Shown here: positions 7,457-12,025 of the stretch, piece after piece | Position numbering within the stretch: position 1 is the first letter of the stretch | Layout: every line of letters begins with the position of its first letter | From: Flavobacteriaceae bacterium | Lineage (GTDB): Bacteria > Bacteroidota > Bacteroidia > Flavobacteriales > Flavobacteriaceae | Direction of reading: 5' to 3' | Assembly: GCA_013042825.1 (NCBI GenBank) | Contig: JABDPL010000170.1 | Coordinates: 1 to 12,025, forward strand | DNA: 12,025 bases | Notes under the pieces: generated by a model | Database searches by the model: none | What the model was told of the DNA's origin: nothing | Seen by the model: the letters and a program-made list of their open reading frames with translations, nothing else | Program-made: the position numbers and the translations under genes

Positions 7457-9111
7457 GATATCCGCTTAAAGAGTTTGCCTTGCCAGGGGGATAATGTAGT
7501 CCTGGAGGTCCCAGGTTTATTGCTGAGCTTTAATTCATAGTCATCAAAGTCGATATTTAAAGCAAGGGATCGGTCTTGATCTGAAAAATTCAGAAGAACA
7601 AGGAACTCATCCTTTGTGTCCCATCTTCTGTAAGTAAATAGATTCTGATCATGGGGCTTGAGGTCTTCATAATCGCCATAAACCAAACAAAGATTGGCCT
7701 TGCGGAATGCTGTCATTTTCCTGTAGAAATTTAAAATGGAATCCTGTTGATCCTCTTGAGATTCAACGTTAATCTCCTTAAAATTCGGGTTTGGTTTTAG
7801 CCAGGGGGAGCCTGTGGTAAATCCGGCATTATCTGAATTTTTCCATTGCATTGGTGTTCGGGCATTATCGCGGCTTTGCTTATGCACAAGCTTAAAAAAC
7901 TCATCCATGTCCAGCCCATTTGCTTCGGCTTCTTTCCAACTGTTAAGGGTTTCCACATCGTTATAATCGGATATCGAAGGGAATGCCACGTTCGTCATCC
8001 CGATTTCATCACCCTGGTAGATATAAGCCGTTCCCCGCATCGTCAATAACAGCATCGCCAACATTTTTGCCGAATCTTCCCTGTAATGGGTGTCATCACC
8101 AAATCGCGAAACCATTCTCGAAAAATCATGATTTCCAAGAAAAATGCTTCCCCAGCCCCGACCTTTCAATCGGGCATCCCAAAGGCTGAACACTTGTTTG
8201 AAACGAATGAAGTCCATCTCAATTGGATCATATTTTCCTCCCGGACCATTATCGATAAACATATGGTCAAAATGAAAGACCATATTCAATTCTTTGCGAT
8301 CCTCACCAACATAAAGCAAGCTGTTCTCAAGGTCAATCCCCGGCCCTTCTCCAACGGTCATTATATCATACTGGCTGAGTACCTTTTCATGCATTTCACG
8401 CAAAAACTCATGAACTCTGGGTCCGTTTGCATAATGGGTGTTGATGGTCTCATTATAATTTGTTGGATTTTTGGCATCTGGAAAATCGAGATCCTTTGAA
8501 ATTACTGAAATAACGTCCATACGAAAACCGTCTATCCCCTTCTTAAACCAAAAATGCATGATGTCGTAAATCTCTTCTCTAACCTTTGGATTTTCCCAAT
8601 TCAAATCAGGCTGTTTCTTTGTGAACAGATGTAAATAATATTCATTGGTGCGCTGGTCCGATTCCCAGGTGCTACCAGTGAAAAAGGATGTCCAATTGTT
8701 GGGTGGCCCATCATTTTTGCCCGGCTTCCAAAAATAATAGTCCCGGAAGGGATTGTCTTTTGATTTACGCGATTCTTCGAACCAATGATGCTCGTCTGAG
8801 GAATGGTTAACGACCAGATCCATAACCAATTTCAATCCCATCTCATGCATCTTGCTAAGCAATTTATCGAATGCGGGATCTCCGCCGAAATCATTAGAAA
8901 TCTTGCGGTAATTACTAATATCATAACCGTTATCATCATTAGGAGATTCATAAACCGGGCAAAGCCAGATAATATCAACTCCCAGCGATTTAATGTAATT
9001 TAATTTGCTGATGATTCCCGGAATATCCCCTATTCCATCCCCATTGGAATCCATATAAGACCTGGGATAGATTTGATAAACCACGGCTTCTTTCCACCAA
9101 ACCCTATTCAT
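7453..9111 (-). CDS. GH13 alpha-glucosidase (oligo-1,6-glucosidase type)
   Basis: This 552-residue cytoplasmic enzyme belongs to the oligo-1,6-glucosidase group of glycoside hydrolase family 13 and should release glucose from the non-reducing end of short alpha-glucosides. The calcium-loop motif DSNGDGIGD is at residues 21-29. Conserved region I contains DLVVNH (98-103). QPDLNW (167-172) is the group marker, and GFRMDV holds the nucleophile Asp199. TVGEG gives the acid/base Glu255, and NHD gives Asp329. These three fall at the same numbers as in the Bacillus cereus oligo-1,6-glucosidase. Val200, directly after the nucleophile, is the residue linked in this family with action on alpha-1,6 bonds, although trehalose-6-phosphate hydrolases and sucrose isomerases share it. 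There is no signal peptide. The gene lies 17 bp behind the SSS symporter gene and is probably co-transcribed, so that transporter likely supplies its substrate, for example isomaltose, sucrose or glucosylglycerol (inference). Confidence 0.93.
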   Translation of the reverse strand: MNRVWWKEAVVYQIYPRSYMDSNGDGIGDIPGIISKLNYIKSLGVDIIWLCPVYESPNDDNGYDISNYRKISNDFGGDPAFDKLLSKMHEMGLKLVMDLVVNHSSDEHHWFEESRKSKDNPFRDYYFWKPGKNDGPPNNWTSFFTGSTWESDQRTNEYYLHLFTKKQPDLNWENPKVREEIYDIMHFWFKKGIDGFRMDVISVISKDLDFPDAKNPTNYNETINTHYANGPRVHEFLREMHEKVLSQYDIMTVGEGPGIDLENSLLYVGEDRKELNMVFHFDHMFIDNGPGGKYDPIEMDFIRFKQVFSLWDARLKGRGWGSIFLGNHDFSRMVSRFGDDTHYREDSAKMLAMLLLTMRGTAYIYQGDEIGMTNVAFPSISDYNDVETLNSWKEAEANGLDMDEFFKLVHKQSRDNARTPMQWKNSDNAGFTTGSPWLKPNPNFKEINVESQEDQQDSILNFYRKMTAFRKANLCLVYGDYEDLKPHDQNLFTYRRWDTKDEFLVLLNFSDQDRSLALNIDFDDYELKLSNKPGTSRTTLSPWQGKLFKRIS

Positions 9112-9128
9112 AAATAGCTGCTTTTGAT

Positions 9129-10781
9129 TTAGTTGAAGATTATGTATGTGCTGATAACCAGGGCCCCAATTACAATCCCTGCAACAATGGTATACTTCCA
9201 GGGCGTGATGTCGATAGCATCGGTAACCTTGGGTTTGTATTCATCCTTTTTCGGCTTAAGTCTGGCCATGATCAACATGAAAATAATGTTTAGGACAAAC
9301 AGTATCCCCATAACATGCAGATAATGTGGGTAGGCCTCTGCCTCAATAATGCTGAGTGTGCTTGGATCGGTAATTCCGCTTTCAGCAGCTTTCGCCAGGG
9401 CGTTATCGACAAAGATCGGACTCACTATCATCTGGCTGATCAAATAAAGGAGAACACTTCCAATCATTACGATCTTGGCCCCGATTGCCGGAACTTTTTT
9501 AGTAAAGACCCCGGTGAGAACGACGGCTAAAATCGGTGTGCTCAAACTTCCAAGCGCAGTTTGTATGTACTGAAAAAGCCCATCAGGCGCATAAATTATA
9601 AAGGGCGCGATGGTCATAGAAATGAGACCAAGGATCAATCCGAATGTTTTACCAGCCTTAACCGTTTGAGGTCCGGTGGCCTCTTTTTTGAAGTACTCCT
9701 TATACAGGTCGAACCCGAATAAGGTTGCACTACTGTTCAGCAGGCTATTGAAAGAACTTAAGACTGCGCCGAACAAGACGGCCGCAAAAAAGCCCATGAA
9801 AGCCGCTGGCAATACTTCTTTAACCAGAGCCGGATAAGCCTGATCGGCATTTTCAAGTTGCCCGTCAAAAATATGCCAGGCCAAAATCCCGGGTAAAACA
9901 ACAACAACCGGAATCAGGAACTTCACCAGGGCTGCAAGCATCATCCCTTTTTGGCCTTCTCTTAGGTTTTTCGCCGCAAAAACACGCTGGAGGATAGACT
10001 GATTAGTTCCCCAGTAATAAATCTGGGCGATCATCATCCCGGTAAAAACGGTTCCGAAGGGAATAGACGAATCGACCGCCCCCTGCATTTTGAATTTATC
10101 AGGATGGCTTTCCCATAAGGTGCTGAGTCCTTCACCAATATTTCCGTCTCCTATAAGTCTTAAGGCGAAGATTGGGATTAAAAGACCTCCTATGAGTAGG
10201 CCAATCGCATTGACCAGGTCAGATACGGCTACCGCCTTCAGCCCACCGAAAATCGCATAGATAATACCGATTATTCCAATACTCCAAACGCAGATCCAGA
10301 TGACCGGCCACTGTCCCATGCCAAGGGTTTCCGGCAGATCGAACATGGTGCTGAATGCCAGGGAGCCAGAATAAAGTACAGTTGGTAAAAGAACTATACC
10401 ATATGCGGCCAGGAATAATAGCGACAACAGGGATTTGGTGTGGTGGTCAAAACGTGCTTCGATGAACTCGGGAATAGTCGTGATTCCCGATCTCAGGTAT
10501 TTTGGCAATAAGAATATCGCTGCAAAAATGATGGCTATCGCTGCAAGGGTTTCCCAGGCCATTACCATAAGACCTTCAGAGAAAGCATTTGCGTTAAGAC
10601 CGACTATTTGTTCGGCTGAAAGATTGGTAAGTAATAGGGATCCTGCTATGGTTACCGCGCCTAATGAACGTCCGCCCAGGTAAAATCCATCGGCGGTATT
10701 CTCATCTGTTTTTCGAGTGGATAACCAGGCAATTAAGGCAACAAGCCCTGTAAAGGCGATAAAGGAAATAGCGGATAGCAT
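9129..10781 (-). CDS. SSS-family sodium/sugar symporter
   Basis: This 550-residue inner-membrane protein is a sodium:solute symporter (SLC5/SSS family) resembling Vibrio vSGLT. There are about 14 hydrophobic helices, starting at residues 3-20 with no cleavable signal. Family stretches are visible in order: FYLGGRSLG (33-41), TNLSAEQIVG (52-61), FGGLKAVAVSDL (178-189), YWGTNQSILQR (256-266) and LSSFNSLLNSSATLF (341-355). The last, rich in Ser, lies where vSGLT forms its sodium site and continues into DLYKEY. Gln58, Glu77 and Asn260 occupy segments that resemble the sugar-contact positions of vSGLT, favouring a sugar substrate over proline or other solutes. The GH13 glucosidase gene follows after 17 bp. 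The fructokinase-like gene lies 115 bp upstream on the same strand, and that gap may hold a promoter. The exact sugar is not determined. Confidence 0.92.
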   Translation of the reverse strand: MLSAISFIAFTGLVALIAWLSTRKTDENTADGFYLGGRSLGAVTIAGSLLLTNLSAEQIVGLNANAFSEGLMVMAWETLAAIAIIFAAIFLLPKYLRSGITTIPEFIEARFDHHTKSLLSLLFLAAYGIVLLPTVLYSGSLAFSTMFDLPETLGMGQWPVIWICVWSIGIIGIIYAIFGGLKAVAVSDLVNAIGLLIGGLLIPIFALRLIGDGNIGEGLSTLWESHPDKFKMQGAVDSSIPFGTVFTGMMIAQIYYWGTNQSILQRVFAAKNLREGQKGMMLAALVKFLIPVVVVLPGILAWHIFDGQLENADQAYPALVKEVLPAAFMGFFAAVLFGAVLSSFNSLLNSSATLFGFDLYKEYFKKEATGPQTVKAGKTFGLILGLISMTIAPFIIYAPDGLFQYIQTALGSLSTPILAVVLTGVFTKKVPAIGAKIVMIGSVLLYLISQMIVSPIFVDNALAKAAESGITDPSTLSIIEAEAYPHYLHVMGILFVLNIIFMLIMARLKPKKDEYKPKVTDAIDITPWKYTIVAGIVIGALVISTYIIFN

Positions 10782-10799
10782 AGTGTGTGGTCTTGTTAG

Positions 10800-10874
10800 T
10801 TAGTGGCACTAAAATAGCGAAATATTATTTTTTGAAAGACGACAAGCCTACAGCAAGGTTAGATGTGCCACCAA
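10800..10874 (-). repeat. Inverted repeat with 55-bp spacer in the gap upstream of the SSS symporter gene
   Basis: The arms are 10800-10809 (TTAGTGGCAC) and 10865-10874 (GTGCCACCAA). They pair over 10 bp, with one mismatch at DNA level that becomes a G-U pair if read as RNA from the minus strand. The 115-bp gap between the kinase stop and the symporter ATG is otherwise AT-rich. A weak -7-like octamer, TATTTTAG on the minus strand (10809-10816), overlaps the right-hand arm, but no well-placed -33 TTG partner is visible. The repeat could be a leader hairpin, an operator or a processing site for the downstream transcript. There is no T-tract after it, so an intrinsic terminator is unlikely. Confidence 0.5.
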
Positions 10875-10896
10875 TCATTGAAAATTTACATTGAAT

Positions 10897-11787
10897 TTAT
10901 ACTTTCGGGTGAACAAATTTTTCGATTTCTGTCATTAAAATCTCCGGATTTGCTCCTTCGCTTTGTGCTACAAGAGCGCCAACAGCGCAAGCATAATCAA
11001 CGGCTTTTTGAGGGTCTTCGCCATTAAGCAAGTAATGTGTTAGTGTTCCCAGGAAGGAGTCTCCCGCGCCTACGGTATCCACAACTTTAATCAGATAGCC
11101 ACTATTATAATATAGCTTGCCGTCATAAAGTAAAACGGCTCCATGACGCCCTTTGGTTATACAAATGCGATCGGTTTGGGTCTGCTTCGAAATGTAGTGG
11201 ATATTTTGCTCTATGGAATGGAACGGAGATCCCATTTTGGCTGCAATTTCAAAAAGCTCATCATCATTGAATTTGATGAAATCGGCTTCTTGCATGAGAT
11301 ATTCCAGAACCGCCTGTTCATAATGTGGAGGCCTGAGATTGATATCGAAGATCTTATAGGGCGCAATTTCAAGAAGGCTGTATAGTGTGTTTCGCGAATT
11401 TTCGCTCCTGGCCACAAGGCTTCCAAACACGAAAGCTGAGGCGTTCTTTACCAACTCTTTATTGTTATTCGTTAAATTAATATTATCCCATGCCGTTGGA
11501 AATATGATTTCATAGGAGGCCGATCCTTTGGCATCTAAACTCACTTGAACTTCTCCTGTACCAAACGCTTCACTTTCCTGGATGTATTTATAATCGAGGC
11601 CGCTATCCTTGATAAAATCAAGAAGCAACATTCCTAACTCGTCTTTTCCAATGCTGCTGATTATTGCTACATCATTGCCAAACGAATTCAGTCTTAAAGC
11701 AACATTTAAAGGCGCGCCGCCTATTTTCTGATGATCAGGGAAAACATCCCAAAGGATTTCACCAAAACAGACTATTTTTGAACTCAT
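10897..11787 (-). CDS. PfkB-family carbohydrate kinase, probably fructokinase
   Basis: This 296-residue cytoplasmic protein is a ribokinase/PfkB-family sugar kinase. The start FGEILWDVFP (8-17), followed by IGGAPLNVALRLNSFG (22-37), is characteristic of bacterial fructokinases of this family. The anion-hole and catalytic-base motif DTVGAGDSFLG (237-247) contains Asp243. The length is normal and both ends are intact. Fructokinase action (fructose plus ATP to fructose 6-phosphate) fits a neighbourhood with an alpha-glucosidase and a sugar symporter, because cleavage of sucrose, trehalulose or isomaltulose would release fructose. Other PfkB kinases acting on related sugars cannot be excluded. 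The ATG at 11787 is the first in frame before FGEILWD. A candidate flavobacterial -7 box lies at 11805-11812, and a structured RNA-like segment lies further upstream. Confidence 0.9.
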   Translation of the reverse strand: MSSKIVCFGEILWDVFPDHQKIGGAPLNVALRLNSFGNDVAIISSIGKDELGMLLLDFIKDSGLDYKYIQESEAFGTGEVQVSLDAKGSASYEIIFPTAWDNINLTNNNKELVKNASAFVFGSLVARSENSRNTLYSLLEIAPYKIFDINLRPPHYEQAVLEYLMQEADFIKFNDDELFEIAAKMGSPFHSIEQNIHYISKQTQTDRICITKGRHGAVLLYDGKLYYNSGYLIKVVDTVGAGDSFLGTLTHYLLNGEDPQKAVDYACAVGALVAQSEGANPEILMTEIEKFVHPKV

Positions 11788-11804
11788 ACACCTAATTTAG
11801 ACAG

Positions 11805-11835
11805 GAAATATACTAAAAAGAACCGCTAATGAAAA
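11805..11835 (-). promoter_or_regulatory. Weak candidate promoter for the sugar kinase gene
   Basis: On the minus strand, TATATTTC (11805-11812) matches the Bacteroidota -7 element TAnnTTTG at all but the last base. A TTT (11833-11835) lies 20 bp upstream, near where the -33 TTG element would be. The start of transcription would then be only about 10 nt before the ATG at 11787. The match is modest and the region is AT-rich, so this is a suggestion only. If correct, the upstream structured segment would be a separate transcript and not the leader of this gene. Confidence 0.28.
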
Positions 11836-11950
11836 GGCTCGGCTTTCACAGATAGTTTATGAACGGTGGCCTCCTGACTACCTGGCGGTAATAACAGGAA
11901 ACCACTTGGGCTTCCCACGACAAGCTCAGGATAAGCTTCTCACCCAAGCC
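11836..11950 (-). ncRNA. Candidate structured RNA, unrecognised (possible flavobacterial 6S-like RNA or leader element)
   Basis: Read on the minus strand, this 115-nt segment folds into a closing stem, a large internal region and a long terminal hairpin. The closing stem pairs 11944-11950 (GGCTTGG) with 11836-11842 (CCGAGCC), 7 bp. The terminal arm pairs 11895-11905 (GTGGTTTCCTG) with 11866-11876 (CAGGAGGCCAC), 11 bp. That arm continues past a TT bulge into a 6-bp stem (11887-11892 with 11877-11882) capped by GCCA. A 7-bp side hairpin forms between 11932-11938 and 11922-11928. Each of these four stems contains G-U pairs (five in all) that would be A-C mismatches on the plus strand, which argues for transcription from the minus strand. 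TTTTC follows the 3' strand of the closing stem. No open frame longer than a few codons runs through it. The layout of closing stem, bubble and terminal arm recalls 6S RNA, but I do not recognise the sequence. Confidence 0.5.
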
Positions 11951-11992
11951 AGTACAATTGTTTTATTTCAATGCGATAGATGTATTGTTTTT

Positions 11993-12020
11993 AAAGTGTC
12001 TATTTCCCAAATAACACTTT
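11993..12020. repeat. AT-rich hairpin at the right edge, possible weak terminator
   Basis: AAAGTGT (11993-11999) pairs with ACACTTT (12014-12020), and TATTT (12001-12005) pairs with AAATA (12009-12013). The loop is CCC and there is one bulged C at 12000. A short T-run follows on the plus strand (to 12021) and an A-run lies on the other side. The stem is AT-rich and the T-tract short, so any termination would be weak. It sits between the candidate structured RNA and whatever lies beyond the right edge. Confidence 0.35.
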
Positions 12021-12025
12021 TGAAA

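Noticed and set aside
7453..9111. Reading the GH13 enzyme as trehalose-6-phosphate hydrolase (TreC).
   Set aside because: No phosphotransferase system or trehalose-6-phosphate source is visible, and a trehalase for the free sugar is present nearby. The active-site residues alone do not distinguish the two, so it remains a minor possibility.
11866..11880. Minus-strand AGTCAGGAGGCCACC resembles the B12 box of cobalamin riboswitches, with GGGAAG a short way upstream.
   Set aside because: The other conserved riboswitch segments (such as CCCGC) are missing, and the box is fully used as one strand of a local 11-bp hairpin. No cobalamin gene is nearby.
11859..11891. Ten-codon plus-strand frame starting ATG at 11859 and ending TAA.
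   Set aside because: It is very short, lies inside the structured segment on the opposite strand to the inferred transcript, and has no supporting signal.

Overview
The window looks like chromosomal DNA from a marine-type member of the Bacteroidota, most likely a flavobacterium. The basis is moderate-to-low GC, tightly packed genes whose starts lack clear Shine-Dalgarno sequences, and protein types common in that group: an SLC45-type sugar transporter, a fungal-like neutral trehalase, a GH13 alpha-glucosidase and an SSS symporter. The genus cannot be named from the sequence alone.

Layout. Positions 2-7456 hold a plus-strand cluster: an SLC45-type sugar transporter cut by the left edge, a second MFS transporter, a cytoplasmic GH37 trehalase with a calcium-binding loop at its N-terminus, FAD-dependent glycerol-3-phosphate dehydrogenase (glpD), and glycerol kinase (glpK). 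Gaps are 7 bp, -4 bp, 31 bp and 5 bp, so this reads as one operon. Its promoter lies off the left edge. Positions 7453-11787 hold a minus-strand cluster, in transcription order: a PfkB-family fructokinase-like kinase, a 115-bp gap with a long inverted repeat, an SSS-family sodium/sugar symporter, and a GH13 oligo-1,6-glucosidase-like enzyme. The two clusters meet tail to tail with a 4-bp overlap of their stop codons. Positions 11788-12025 hold no protein gene, but they contain a strongly structured minus-strand segment (11836-11950) that I interpret as a candidate structured RNA, followed by an AT-rich hairpin at the right edge.

How the genes fit together. All three transporters are inner-membrane types and no hydrolase has a signal peptide, so small intact sugars would be taken up and split inside the cell. 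Trehalase and the alpha-glucosidase would release glucose and possibly fructose or glycerol. The PfkB kinase would phosphorylate fructose, and GlpK and GlpD would carry glycerol to dihydroxyacetone phosphate. No SusC/SusD pair, regulator or glycerol facilitator is visible. A unifying hypothesis (inference only) is a scavenging island for low-molecular-weight osmolytes such as trehalose, sucrose and glucosylglycerol.

The two observations most worth following are the candidate structured RNA upstream of the sugar kinase and the fungal-type trehalase with its EF-hand-like loop.
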